A DNA stretch of 44,555 bases from positions 1 to 44,555 of the forward strand of contig JASGCT010000013.1 in assembly GCA_030053915.1 (NCBI GenBank). The letters are read 5' to 3'. Below the pieces are notes generated by a model. It did not search any database. It worked only from the letters and a program-made list of their open reading frames with translations, and had not been told where the DNA came from. A program made the translations under genes and the position numbers. How positions within the stretch are numbered: position 1 is the first letter of the stretch; each line of letters starts with the position of its first letter. Positions 1-13,800 of the stretch are shown one piece after another. This stretch comes from Alphaproteobacteria bacterium. GTDB lineage: Bacteria > Bacteroidota > Bacteroidia > Chitinophagales > Chitinophagaceae.

Positions 1-1133
1 ATGGCAGGGTCGTTAAAATGAGAAGCAACCGTTGGAAATATAGGTAAATTATTATCGGTTTCTTTAAATAATTTATGATTTCTTTTATATTGTTTTCTAA
101 TATCATGCAAGGCATCTAAACCTCCGGCACGGTCAAATTTGTTTAAACAAACGATATCAGCAAAATCTAACATATTAATTTTTTCTAATTGAGTTGCCGC
201 ACCATATTCCGAAGTCATCACATACATTGTTTGCGAACAACATTCTAAAATTGATATATCGTTTTGTCCAACACCGGCTGTTTCTACAATAATTAAATCG
301 TATCCATAAGCCGAAGTAGCTGAAACCATATTTTTAAGTTGCTGATTTAAAGATGATAGTGAATTTCGGGTGGCAATAGAGCGAATAAAAACATTAGGGT
401 GCGAGGCAATGTTAAGGCGAATTCTATCACCAAGTAAAGCCCCGCCAGTCTTTTGCTTTGAAGGATCTACAGATAATATAGCCACAGTTTTAGAGGGATT
501 ATTAAGCAAAAAAATACGGACTAATTCGTCTATTACAGATGATTTTCCAGCCCCACCTGTACCAGTTATACCCCAAATTGGTTTGGATTTTAAGGCTGGT
601 TTGGATATTTTTTTTGCTTCGTTATTATCTAATAATGTGATGGCATTGCTTAAAGCACGCGGATCTAGAACCTTATTTAATTTCCAAGGCTGGGTTTTCT
701 GTTTTGAAATCTTAGGAATTTTAAAATTGCAATATTCTACAACCTCATTTATCATATTATCTAAACCAAGTTTTAAACCATCTTCTGGAAGATATATTTT
801 GGTTATGCCATGTTGATGCAGATATGCTGCTTCGGATGGTAAGATAGTACCACCACCACCACCAATAATTTTAATATGTTGATAGCCTGCACTATCTAAT
901 AATTTTCTAACGTAACAAAAAAATTCGATATGTCCTCCTTGGTAAGACGTAAGCGCAATACCTTGCACATCTTCTTCGATAGCAGCAATAGCAATTTCTG
1001 ATGCGCTTCTGTTATGCCCCAAGTGAATCACTTCAACACCTTTATCTTGCATAATCCTGCGCATAATATTTATAGAGGCATCATGACCGTCATATAAACT
1101 TGTAGCCGATATCATTCTAATTTTAAAACTCAT
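1..1133 (-). CDS. icmF: Fused isobutyryl-CoA/methylmalonyl-CoA-type mutase, N-terminal part (IcmF-like), cut by the window edge
   Basis: This is the first ~377 residues of a cobalamin-dependent acyl-CoA mutase fused to its own G-protein chaperone; the catalytic barrel lies beyond the left edge. Residues 1-130 form the B12-binding domain, with D15-G-H17-D-A-S20 as the lower-ligand motif and a GGGGG loop further on. Next comes a MeaB-type GTPase with a P-loop (GTGGAGKSS), a switch segment reading ETAGVGQND, and NKFD for guanine recognition. The order B12 domain, GTPase, then mutase is the IcmF arrangement; stand-alone methylmalonyl-CoA mutases carry the B12 domain at the C terminus. IcmF enzymes interconvert branched and linear acyl-CoAs, with the GTPase guarding cofactor loading. 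The start ATG at 1133 directly precedes the B12 domain. No clear TAnnTTTG element was seen upstream. Which acyl-CoA is used cannot be told without the barrel. Confidence 0.9.
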   Translation of the reverse strand, partial: MSFKIRMISATSLYDGHDASINIMRRIMQDKGVEVIHLGHNRSASEIAIAAIEEDVQGIALTSYQGGHIEFFCYVRKLLDSAGYQHIKIIGGGGGTILPSEAAYLHQHGITKIYLPEDGLKLGLDNMINEVVEYCNFKIPKISKQKTQPWKLNKVLDPRALSNAITLLDNNEAKKISKPALKSKPIWGITGTGGAGKSSVIDELVRIFLLNNPSKTVAILSVDPSKQKTGGALLGDRIRLNIASHPNVFIRSIATRNSLSSLNQQLKNMVSATSAYGYDLIIVETAGVGQNDISILECCSQTMYVMTSEYGAATQLEKINMLDFADIVCLNKFDRAGGLDALHDIRKQYKRNHKLFKETDNNLPIFPTVASHFNDPA

Positions 1134-1190
1134 GATTATTGGTTATCGATTAAAAATAGATAGGTTGTTTAAGATAGTTTATATTGTTAA

Positions 1191-1640
1191 TTATTCTTTA
1201 TCTTTTATTAAAAGCCAATTGGAATCCGCTGTATTAATGAATTGGGCTTGATTGGCTTCCCAAAGTTTTTTTACTTTTAAATTATAATTAAAATAAAGTT
1301 TGCCATTATCAACCTTAAACGCTTCGGCTTCAGTTGGTGATTTATGGTCTTTGGCTACGCCATAAGCACAATATCCACCATATTGGGGTATAAAAGCCTT
1401 GGGGTTGGCTTTAAATGCTTCTAAATTTTCTTGATTTGAAAATAACCACGTTGCATTTTCGTATGTATAACTGTACTTATCCGCACCTTTAACAGGTTTG
1501 TTATCTTTAAAAAATCCAACCACGTCGTAGCCATTTAACGCACGCCCCTTGTCGTCTTTATAAATACTTGAACCTGTTTGAGCACTCAGGAAAACAATCC
1601 CCATTATTAATTGCATGGACACTAATAGCTTTTTTAACAT
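1191..1640 (-). CDS. Exported YHS-domain protein
   Basis: A 149-residue protein with an N-terminal hydrophobic export signal (about residues 1-21, ending FLSAQ) followed by one YHS domain. The typical ALNGYDVVGFF opening is at residues 35-45 and YGGYCAYG at 87-94. YHS domains of this exported kind are common in Bacteroidota and are thought to bind metal or act beside metal proteins; the exact role is unknown. The reading frame can be extended to a TTG at 1658, but that codon lies inside a TATATTTG promoter element, so the ATG at 1640 is the better start. It sits between the mutase gene and the giant surface-protein gene, all on the minus strand, with its own promoter. Confidence 0.85.
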   Translation of the reverse strand: MLKKLLVSMQLIMGIVFLSAQTGSSIYKDDKGRALNGYDVVGFFKDNKPVKGADKYSYTYENATWLFSNQENLEAFKANPKAFIPQYGGYCAYGVAKDHKSPTEAEAFKVDNGKLYFNYNLKVKKLWEANQAQFINTADSNWLLIKDKE

Positions 1641-1655
1641 AAATATGAATTTGGA

Positions 1656-1663
1656 CAAATATA
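1656..1663 (-). promoter_or_regulatory. -7 promoter element TATATTTG for the YHS gene
   Basis: Exact match to the Bacteroidota -7 consensus TAnnTTTG, 15 nt before the ATG at 1640. It decides the start, because the upstream TTG would lie within it. No convincing -33 element was seen. Confidence 0.6.
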
Positions 1664-1808
1664 ATTAATTTTTGAGTTTAAAATGTTAAATTTACTATAA
1701 AAAAGTATCCTCGTTTCTAATAATTATTGACTTAGAATTTAAAACTTTGATAGAAAAGTCTTGTAGGTGTTGTGCAGATGCGTCTCTCTTTCTGAAGAAG
1801 CGTTACGA

Positions 1809-4800
1809 TTATTCTTTTATTAGTTTTAACGTTATTTTTCTATTGTTAGACTGTATTTGAATAAGATAAACGCCTTTTTGATAATGTTGTGTTATCAGTT
1901 CTATGTTACCAAGGTCATTTGTTAAATAGGCTTTATTTTCAATAATTTTACCATTATTGGTTTGGATAATTTTAATCTGTACCCAACTATTAGGCGTATT
2001 TAAACTGATTATGGCATTATGAGGTGTAGGGTTTGGATATATCCTCATATCATCGTAATACATAAATACCTCTTCAATACTATCTTTACAACCAATATCT
2101 CTTTTTAAAATTAAAGTATTTATTCCAATTTTTAGTGGTAAGTTGGCTGTGTTTATAAATGAAGGATACTGTTTACCATTAAAATTAATATAATTAACTT
2201 GATCTGATTGGATTTGAAGATTTAAAGTTTTTTGATTTAAATCTAAATAACTAAACGAACTAATAGGAGGTGGACTTACAATATTTATATTAAAACACCT
2301 TACTAATTGTGGGTAATTGGTATCGCTGACACAGAGTTCGTAAGAACCTTGACTATAAACAGTTCTAGAAAAAGTGGTATTATTAAAATAAACAGTATCA
2401 TTGATGCCTGTTGCGCGGTCGTAAAACACAACTCTATACACGGCAGGCTGTTGCGTAACAATAATAATATTTCCTAAATTATCTGGTGTTGAACATGTAA
2501 AGTCTTGTCCTACCACAGCAATAAAATCTTGAGCAAAAGTTCGGTCATCAAAAACAACTTTAATGTCAATATTAAACATGATATTTCTAAAAGTATAAGA
2601 GCCGGTATCAAGTTTTAAACTGGTATTAAATTTAATAGTATCTATATTATTTAAAATAATAAACTTAATTACTTTACCTTTATTTCCACTATACTTAATA
2701 GTAGTTGTTCCATTAGAATCTATTAATTGTGACGGCGTTATGATACCATTTACAACTTGAGTATTTACATTAAAATATGGACCACTATAATAAACTTGCA
2801 CTAAATAGTCGGTATCAATTAAGTAAATTGTAAAACCACTTGGATACTCTGAGGTCTTATTTCTACCATTCACTATAACACTATCTAATTTATAATTTGT
2901 GCTAGGATTATAAGTAATTTTAATACTATCGCCTTTTAAAACATACATGGAATCGGTTTTAAAACCATTCACAATTTGGGTTTTAACTTTAAAATAAGGT
3001 CCTTTGAAAATAACATAGATCGTATGGTTGCTTAAAACATTATTAAATGTATATTTTGTCAAAGAATCCTTGCCAACATAAATACCATCAATGAAAATAC
3101 TATCGATTAAATAATGGGATTGTGGCATATATGTAATTACAGATGAGCCACCATTAGAGACTGGTGTATTGGTGGAAATGGTTCCGTTTTTAACTTGTGT
3201 TTTAATCTGAAAAGCACTTGAGTATTTAACATACACGTTATGATTTTGTGAAATATTGTTGAACGTGTATCCGGCAAAGGAATCTTTGGTTATAACTACA
3301 TTATCTATAATGATACTATCTAATTGAGTGCCCTCAAGCGGCTGATACGTTATTCTAAAATGAGATTGAGGTGACGCTAATTGGGCAGGTGAAATGACAC
3401 CATTTACAGCAGTGGTACTAATTTTATAAAAAGGTCCTTTAAAAACAACACGAATTTGGTGGTCGGTATTTAATGTATCAAACGTATAACTATTAAGTGA
3501 GTCTGGTATTCTAGAAATATTATCGATTATGATACTGTCTATATAATACATAGGCAATCCTGAATACGTAATTTTTGCCTTGGAATTTAATTTAAAATAG
3601 TTTGAAGTTGTGATACTACCATTAATTGCCATAGTTGTAATAAATACAAATTTATTAAAAACAATTTTTATTTTATGCGAGATTATAATATTAGAAAAGG
3701 TATAGCGTTGCATAGAATCTTTGCCAACATAAACCCCGTCAATTAAAATACTATCAATGAGATAGCCATTTTGAGGTTGGTAGGTTATTGCTACAGATTG
3801 TCCATAAAAAACAGTTGTATTTGTACTAATGGTACCGTTTACAACTTCGGTTTCAATGCTTAGTTTCTTTTTAGAAAATATTACTTTAAATAAGGTATTT
3901 GTTGTTAAATTATTTAATGTAAAGCCAAAGATAGAATCTTTTCCTACATAGCTATTGTTAAGAAAAATACTATCCAATTCATAACTGACATCCAGTGGTT
4001 GATAGGTAACTCTGGTACTTTTACCAATAACAATCAAGGTATCATTATTAATAAAACCATTTTCTACAGTATAATTAACTTGAATGGCAGGTGCATACAC
4101 CACTTTGATGCTTCTATTTGATTGAATATTTTTAAATGTAAACTGATTCATTGAATCAAGCCCGATTGCTATATTGTCTATAAATAAGCTGTCTAACTGA
4201 TACCCAGAATTGGGCTGGTAAGTAACGGTAAAATTACTGGATTGCACCAAAGTACTGGTAGGTGTTACACTGCCATTAACAACTTGAGTTGACACTTGGA
4301 AGTAATAATTATAGATAACATTTATTGAATGATTCGAGTTAATATCATTAAAGGTATAACTTTGAAACGAATCGATTCCAATAGATACGCCATCAATAAT
4401 GATACTATCTAAAACAGCATTAGAATTGGGCGAATAGGTAATTTTAATTTTATTATTTTGAACTAAAAAATATCCTGTATTACTAATACTTCCATTTTTA
4501 ACAGTAGTTGTAATATAAAAATAAGGTCCTTTAAAGGTGGCTCTAATATTATAATTTGAAGAAATTGCATTGATATTATAACTTGTGTCGGTTGTAGGAG
4601 TTTGACGTTGGTTATTAACAATAAAGGAATCTAATTGATAATTTGGAATGGGTTTAAACGTAATAAGATAATTTGAATTTTGATTGACATAAATTGAAGG
4701 CGAAATTGAACCATTGTTTACACTAGTTGCAACAAGAAATTTAATAGTATAAACAATTTTTATGGTATGATTATCGGTAATATTTTGGAATGTATATTTT

Positions 4801-7800
4801 GTAATTGAGTCTTTTGACTGAGGCATACCATCAACAATAACACTATCTAAAGAATATCCCAAAAGAGGTTGATAAGTAATAGCTACAGTTTGGTTTTCTG
4901 CATATAGGTTACTTGATGATATGGTGCCATTAACAACTTGAGTATTCACACGATATAGAGGCCCTTTAAAAATGATAGTTAATGTATGATTGGTATTTAA
5001 ATTATTAAATGTAAAACTTGTAAGTGAATCTTTGCCTATATAGATGTTATCTAAATAAATACTATCGAGATAATAATTAGGGTTGGCTTGATAAGTAATG
5101 GTAACTTTTTGACCATTAAAATAAAGATTTGTTGGCGATATTGTGCCATTTTTAGCAATGGTTTGAACCCTATAATAAGGACCTTTAAAAACCACTCTTA
5201 AGGTTGAGGGATTTTGAATATTATATAAAGTAAAACGCGTTTGAGAATCTAAGGACATAGGCACGCCATATAGGATCAAAGAATCTAAGATATAATTAGG
5301 ATTGGGACTATAATTAAAAACTACGGTTTGACCACTTTTAACTAAGGTATCTCGAACCGAAATAGTACCATTAATTACTTGGGCTTGAATGCGATTAAAT
5401 CTAAAATACTTCACTTCAATTAAATGATCTATATCCACATCATAAAATGTGAAACCATCCACAGAATCATTTTCTAACGCAACCTTATCAATTAAGACTG
5501 AGTCTAAATTGAAACCTGAATTGGGCTGATAGGTAACACGATAGGTAGTACCTTTTAAAACATCCGTAGTACTTGAGATGAGACCATTTTGAACATTGGT
5601 TGTAAATCTAAAATAAGGTCCTGAACAAAAAACTCTGAAAGTAATATTGGTACTAATGTTTCTAAAAGTAAAGCCTCTTGTAGAATCTGTGGACACTTTA
5701 TTGCCATTGAATAAAATACTATCAATACGATAGTTGGCAATTGGTTGATAGGTTATGCGATACGTTGTTCCTAAAACGACACGATTACTTGGGATGATAG
5801 CACCGTTTGTGATAGCCGTGTTAATATTTAAAAATCTATTAAATACAACTTGAAAATTAATGGGTGCCACAATATTTTTGAAGGTATAACTTTGGAAGGA
5901 GTCTTTACCAACATTCACACCATTTAAAACAATACTATCAATTTCATATAAATTAAAAGGGTTATAAGTAATTCTAAAATTACTATTAACTAATACCGTA
6001 TCACTTCTAGTAATGCTTCCATTGATAACAGATGTTGTTATTGGTAAATAGGGCCCTTTATTATATACTGTAAAAATATGATTCTTTGTTACATTAAATA
6101 GCGTATAAGATCGAGGAGAATCTAATCCTAAATTTTTTCCATCTAAAAAAATACTATCAATACGATAAAACAAATTGGGCGAATAAAATAAACGAACATT
6201 CTGACCATCATACACAGTATCGGCTTTACTAATAGTGCCATTTATACTTTGGGTTGTAATAGTAAAATAATACAGTTTAAAAACAACCCTAAAGGTGCGA
6301 TTTTGATTAACATTGTAAAATGTATATGAACGTATAGAATCTTTATTGATAGCTACACCGTCAATTAATATACTATCTATTAAATAATTAATATTTGGTG
6401 CGTATTTAATGGTAACATTAGAACCATTAATAATATATTTAGTAGCATCAATGGTCCCATTTTTAACAGACGTATAAATATAATAATAGGGTCCTTTATA
6501 AACAACGCGAATTCTTTTATTGGAAGAAATATTTATAAAAGTATAACCATTAATTGAATCTAAACTTATTGGAATGCCATCAACCAAAATACTATCAATT
6601 TCATAATTCGTATTTTTTTGATAAGTAATTCTATAAGAGCTATTATAACCAACAACCACAGTATTTGATATGGTACCATTAACAACTTGTGTGGTAATTT
6701 GGTAATTAGTAACATAAACCACTCGTATTGACTGCGGTTCTTGTACATTTTTAAATGTATAGCCTGTTATTGAATCACGTCCTATATAAATATTGTTAAT
6801 AAAAATGCTATCTATAAAATAATTGGGTAAATTTTGGTAAGTAATTCTAATATGATCACCATTAAAAGTATAGGTGGGTTTACTAATTGATCCATTTAGA
6901 ACCGAGGTTAAAATTTCTGAGTAGGGTTTAATAGAAATGAGACCGCCATTACCAGCTGTTAAGTAAATTGTTTTTGTAGTATCTTTAATACCAAAATTAA
7001 TTTGGGCATTATTGGTTTGGGTATTCGACAAAATTTCTATAAGGTTTCCTTTATAATATTCAAAAAATCCACCATTTCCAGCGCAAAAATACATTCTATT
7101 AGTAGAATCTTTAAAAGTATAATAAGCAAAGCCGTTATTGAGTTGGCTGCGATTTATGAAGGTGCTATATTGATTTTGACTATTTATTTTAATAATTCCA
7201 TCTAAACCTGCTGATATTATTAAATTACTATCTTTATCAACAAACCCAGAAGTGGTTTCTCCATTCGGTAAAAAGCTACTATTGGTCAAATTTTGTATCG
7301 TATTATCTTGGTTAAGACGTACTAAATTCACGGAACCTCTAAAACAGCTGATTAAATTATTATTATTATCAAAAAAAGCATTATTAGCATAGCCAAAATT
7401 AAAATCTTCGGGATTAATTATTCTGGTATAATCTCTGGCGCTAAGATCTCTTGTTATGTCTTCATCAGACCTATAAATACCAGCCGTTCCGGCAACAACT
7501 CTAAAATAATTGTCAAAACTTGGAAGGAGATTAGACACGTAGCCGTTTTCTATTTGTGCATCAGCAAGAAACGGCAGTGTAATATTATTAACATCTCTAG
7601 TAAAAACGCCTTTTTCACCCGTAGCAATAAATATGTTATCTGATGGATCCCTATAGGTTGAAACGGCTTGCCCTCCTTGAAGATCTAACTTTGATAATAA
7701 TAAACTAATACTAAAAAATGGTTCTTGATTAACCACATTATATTGCCAAACGCCGCCATCTAAAGTACTTAATAAAATATTATTATACTTGTCTTTTAAA

Positions 7801-10800
7801 ATATGGTTTACTGGATTATTCTCAATTTGGGATGGAATAATAATAGTTTTAATTGGGTTAGCAGTATCTAAAACAAAACTTACAAAAATTGTTTGATTTG
7901 ACTGTACATTTCTAAAAGTAAATCCAGAAATAGAATCAATATAGTTTACATTGCCATCACCATTAATTGTTACTTGATTTGGTTTATAACCAAGATACGA
8001 ATTATATGTGATTCTTGCGCTTTCATTTTGATAAAATTCGGTTGTTGACTGAATAAAACCATTTTCTACCGTAGTAGTAATATAAATAGGATTGGCATTA
8101 TAATCTTTAATAAATAGTCCGCCAGTATCAGACGTTACTAAAATAGACCCGTTTTGAATTCTAGTACAATTAAGTGCATTTCCATAATTTAAATCTTGAT
8201 TACTTATTATTGTAAATACATCGCCACCAGCCGTAATTTTTACAAGTCCAAACTGGTTACAACTCACTAAAACAGCATTTAAAGAATCTAAAGTAAGCTG
8301 ATTGGTACCTGAGAAATTTAAAAATCTAGCTTGTAAAACTGTTGTTAACTCGCTGCCAGCAGCCTGGCTAGATAATTTTACCACGCTGCCACAACTTACA
8401 TATAAATTACCATCATTATCTTTAATGGCAAAATTAGCATTACCTCCATTAATTTTACTAGCATCTAATAATATATTGGCACCAAAATTGCTTGCGTTAA
8501 TTTGATAAACGCCTATAACACCAGACGATACAATATAATTGTTCGTTTCATAATCAATTAAAACATGTTGTGCCACACCGTTTGAAAGTTGTGCATTGTT
8601 TAGAATATTAACAATGGTACCATCAGGAGAAATTTTAAAGACCCCTGTTCCCCCTGCTGCTACAATGTAATTATTGTCGTTATCTACAGCACAATAATAT
8701 ACTATTTTATGAATGCCTTCATAATCGTTAGGGTTTAAAAGCAAGGCGATTGTGCCACTATTAGAAAATTTATAGAGACCTCCATTACCTGCACAAATTA
8801 AAAGATTACGATCATTGTCATATCTAGAAAATAGAACTTTATTATTCCCCAAACTTTCATAACTAACTAAATTAGAGATGATTCCTTGAGAATCTATTTT
8901 TATGATGCCACCCGTTTCGGTTGAAATGATTATAGAGCCTTCAACATCCATAAAACTATGCGTTACTTTTTGATTCTTTAATTGTTTAAATGTTATGGGC
9001 GTTCTAAATTTTTGGGCAGGATCTGGTTTAAACCGAACCACAAAATCATGGTTTTGTTGAATATTATTATAAGTATAATGAAGGCTAGAATCTCGAAAAG
9101 GGTTATTAAAATTGTTATTGAACACAATATAATCAAAAATATAGCCATTATTAGGTGTAAATTCTATAGGAATATTTTGATGCCTGAAACCTTGATTGCT
9201 TATTGCATTACCAAATCGAGGTTGTGCATTCACAAAATAAAAAGGATTTAATTTATAGCCCCCTATCGATTTAGAAGCAATAAGATATTCCTCAGTATTT
9301 ATATCTTGGCTTGAATAAGTGGCTTGCCCAAAATATGCATCTTGGGTTTTATTTATTATATTAAAAATCTTTCCATCATTTTTCACTAAAAAAACACCGC
9401 TTGAATCAGCACTTATAATTAAATTATTAAAAATATCTTTAAAAGATTGGGTGATAGATTGTTGATTAATTTGATTTATCGTCAGAATATTTTTAGCGAC
9501 GCCGTCTGGGCTTAATTCCCATAGCCCTGCACTTTTTGTACTAGCATATAAAAAATTATTAACATCTATAAACGTATGATTCACTTGAGAATTATTAATA
9601 ATACTTGGTCTTAAAACGGTATCAATTTGATTATTTAAGATTGATAAAACCCCGGCATTTGCAGTACTTACTATTAACGAGCCGTCGTTTTTATAAAAAG
9701 CGTGTTTTACAGGTTGATTGCCTAATTCTACTCTCGTTAAAATAGTTTCTAAAGTACCATTGCTATATCTACGAATAACGCCGCCGCTATCTGCTACAAT
9801 AATAAGATTTCCATTAGCATCTTCAAAACCATTCAAAGCACTCCCACCGTTCAAGTTTTGAGCATTTAATAATGTGGTATAACTGCCATCTAAAAAAACT
9901 TGTATGACCCCAGATTTTTGGTTACAAATAATTACCGACCCATCGTTTTTGGCAAAGCCAAAATTAAAATTATCAGTGGGAATCACTTGGTTGGTTATAA
10001 TGGGTGAAAGATAACCATTATTATCTAATTTAAACAATCCTTTAGTAGTTAAAATTAAATAATGTTGCTGCAAATTATCTTTAAAAAACTGAATAAAATT
10101 ACCCTGTGGGACTTGAGCACTACTTGTTGCTAAGCGATAATATGTAGCCGAATCATATCTATTTAATATTGAAATGGCACTATCAGACCTTAAATTATTA
10201 AAAGTGTACCTCTCTGTTGAATCGAAGTAATTTTTATTATTAACCATAGCATTATTAAAACGATACCCAAAATTGGGATAATAATAAATTGGTTGTTTAG
10301 ACTTTATAAAGCCATTGCCAGTAGAAGCAATACCATAATTAATACTTGACTTTATAAAATAATAAGGGTCGGCTTCTATAAGCCCACCGATATCAGCACT
10401 AATAATAATTTTATTACTTGAATCGAAATAGGCATGATTAACAAAACCATTATTTAATTGATTCCCTTTAACAACATTTTGAAGAATATAATTAGAATCT
10501 AAAATATATAGCCCAAAATTTGATGTACTTATAATTGTTTTACCAGATGGATATTTATAAACATAATTTATATTGCTATTAGAAATTTGATTTGGACTTA
10601 CAATTTGCTTTAATACATTAAGGGCGTTCAATTCGTAAATACCCGAACTTGTTGTAATTAAATAGATATCATTTAGAAGTTGCGCTTGTTTAAATTGCGT
10701 ATTGAGCCTTGAGGTATTTATTATATTTTGTAAATTTTGAGTCTGGGTATTATAGTAAAAAATTCCACCCGAAAGCGACGTAATAACTAGATTGTCAAAA

Positions 10801-13800
10801 GGGTCCGTTGAAATATCTACAATATTACCATTAAGTTGGGCTCTGGTTAGGAGCGTGGAAATAGCCCCTTGAGGATTTATTTTAACCAAACCGCCCGAAT
10901 CTGCAGCTACTATTAAATTACCACTATTAAGTAAAATACCTTTTAAGGCTTTACCATTATTAAGTTGTAATTTATTGGCTATAGTTTGTACGCTGCCATC
11001 CACAAAATTTTTAATAATACCCCCGTTTTGAGCAAATATATATAAATTATCATCATTGTCTTTAAAACTATATGTTGCTTCGCCCAAATTAATATCAAAT
11101 TTATTGAGTAAATTATATCTAAAACCACGGTTATTAACTACATAAACGCCATCACTTGTACTTATAATTTTATTATTATATTTATCAGTAAAACTATGGT
11201 TTACCTTAGAATAATTAAATTGAGCCGATGTCCCAACAGTTCTGATATTAAATAATGAGTCTTGTTTAAATACAACCCTTAAATTATAATTGGTATTGAT
11301 ATTGGAAATGATAAATCTATTTTGAGAATCCAAATAATTAGTTTGGATATTATTATTCAATATAACACTATCTAACACATAACCAAGATTGGGGGAATAA
11401 TTTAATGTAACTTTATTTCCTCTAATATTTCCTGCATTTGCAATGGTTCCATAGTATGCTGTAGTAGTTACATTATATATGGGTTCAACTTGAACAAGAT
11501 TCCCATTTACCACGTATAAAAAGTTATTTCTATCGGTAAAGGCATAATTTACTGGAAAGTTTTGTAATAGATTGGGAGACAATATATTAAAATAGGTACT
11601 ATTTTTAAATAAAATACCTAAACCATTACTATCAGCGCAAACATATAAATTATCTTGTTTATCGTAAAACGCATAGCGGGCTGCATGGTTATTTAGCGTT
11701 GACGCTGATACTAATTCGGTTAAATTGCCACTTTTAGTAAATTGCAACACACCAGTATTTTCAGTACTTAGTACTAAATTACCCTTAGTATCTTTAAAAC
11801 AACTCAAAACGTTAAGGTCTGTAATTACAGTAGGTGATACAAGAGTACTAACCAGTCCTTTATTACTCAACTGCACAACACCCCCAATACCCGCACTTAT
11901 AATTAAATTGTTTGTGCTATCTAAAAAAGCATGATTGACTCTACCTGCATTAAGTTGGAATGCATTAACAATTTGACTAATTTCTGAAGTGCTTAGATAA
12001 TATTTATAAACACCATTGGAGCTTGCACAAACAATCAAGTTTCCATCTTTATCCTTAAAACCGTAATTGGCTTCTGCACCGCCAATTGTTGCATTGGTTA
12101 TTAAAGTTCTTACTTCGCCGCGCTTCGAATAGAGGATTACTCCACCATACCCAGCAAATATATAGATATCGCCCAAACTATCAATAAATCCATAATTTGC
12201 ATTACCATTATTTAATAAGGTTGGATTTAAAATTGAGTTCAATTCACCATTTGAAGACAATGCGTACACATTTTTATTAGCGCATACAATAATTTGATTT
12301 CTAAAACTATCAATAAAACTATACGTGGCTTTATTTAAAATATTATCTTTAACAAGTTGTTGAACTGCTACCGGCGTCCTTATTTTTTGAAAGGTATCTG
12401 CTTTATAAATCGTTAATATTGCATTATCTTTTGTGATACTTCTAAACGTAAAACTTGTTAAAGAATCTTTGTAATTTTGGGCTCTATTATTATTAATTAT
12501 TACGCTATCTAGTATATAGCCAGGGTTGTTTTTATATGAAATTTTAATATTGGACCCTTTATAACCATTGCTATCGCTAATGATGCCATAGCGTACATTG
12601 GTATTTATAAAATAAAAAGGTTCGGCTAAAATTATACCGCCCGACCCTGCACTTACATATAATTGATTATTATAAGTAAAACTTGAATACGCACCATAAC
12701 CGCCATTGAGTTGGTTATGATTAAGAGGCGTAGCAATTCTACCATTAATGGAACGCTGTAATACCCCGGCATATTCATAACTAACAATTAAATTATTACT
12801 AGAGTCTTTAAAACTATGATAAAATTTTCCATTAGAACCATCAATATAAGATACTAAGGTAGAAATAACACTATCTTTTGAAAATTGTAGCACACCACCG
12901 TATTCGGCTGAAATAATTAAATTACCTTGATTGTCTTTAAAACTATGATATGAACCACCATTGCCATTAAGCTGCGCTTGAGTTAATAAAGTACTTCGAA
13001 CACCAAATTTATTAACAAGAATAACACCACCATTATAAGCACTTACAATTAAATTTTGGTCGCTATCTTTAAAACAATGTAAGGCTCTACCGCCATTGAG
13101 CTGATTAACAGTTAACAATGTTGTGGCAGTGCTTGCACCTTTTAATAAAACAACAACCCCACCATTATCGGCACTAATATAATAATTTCCGGCAGTGTCC
13201 TGAAAACCTTGCAAGGCTGAACCACCATTTAATCGATTGGCAGGAATTAAGGTGGAAATAGATTGGTCGGGTGCATATTTAATAACGCCGCCAGTTCTAG
13301 CACAAACAATTAAATTACCCATATTATCTAAAAAACTGTAAGATGCAAAACCATTATTAAGTTGCGTTTGGTTTAATAAAACAGTTGCTTCACCATCCTG
13401 AGATAATCTAATTACACCGCTGTTACCAGCACTTGCTATAATATTTTTATTACTATCAATAAAACTATGCAACACTTGCCCAGAGTTTGGTAATTGCCCC
13501 GATGTTAATGGAACCCTTATTTGAACTTGCGTATCGGGTTTAAATTTAACTAATAAACTATTATCATTAGAAATATTGTTAAACGTATAAGACGACACGG
13601 AATCTCGATAATTTACAAGACGATTGTTATTAACAATAACACTATCTAAAACATAGCCAGGATTAGGTGTATATGTTATTTTAATATTGCTGCCTTTAAG
13701 CCCCCCCCCACTACTTATGATACCATATCTACTAGAGGTATTTACAAACAAAAAAGGATCGGTTTGGATGATACCACCCGTACCTGCATTAACAATAAAA

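Noticed and set aside
370..816. Plus-strand open frame of 148 codons
   Set aside because: It lies inside the mutase-GTPase gene on the other strand, which has clear B12 and P-loop motifs; the plus frame has no recognisable motif.
1641..1658. Upstream TTG start for the YHS protein
   Set aside because: The codon falls inside a TATATTTG promoter element, so it cannot be translated from that promoter.
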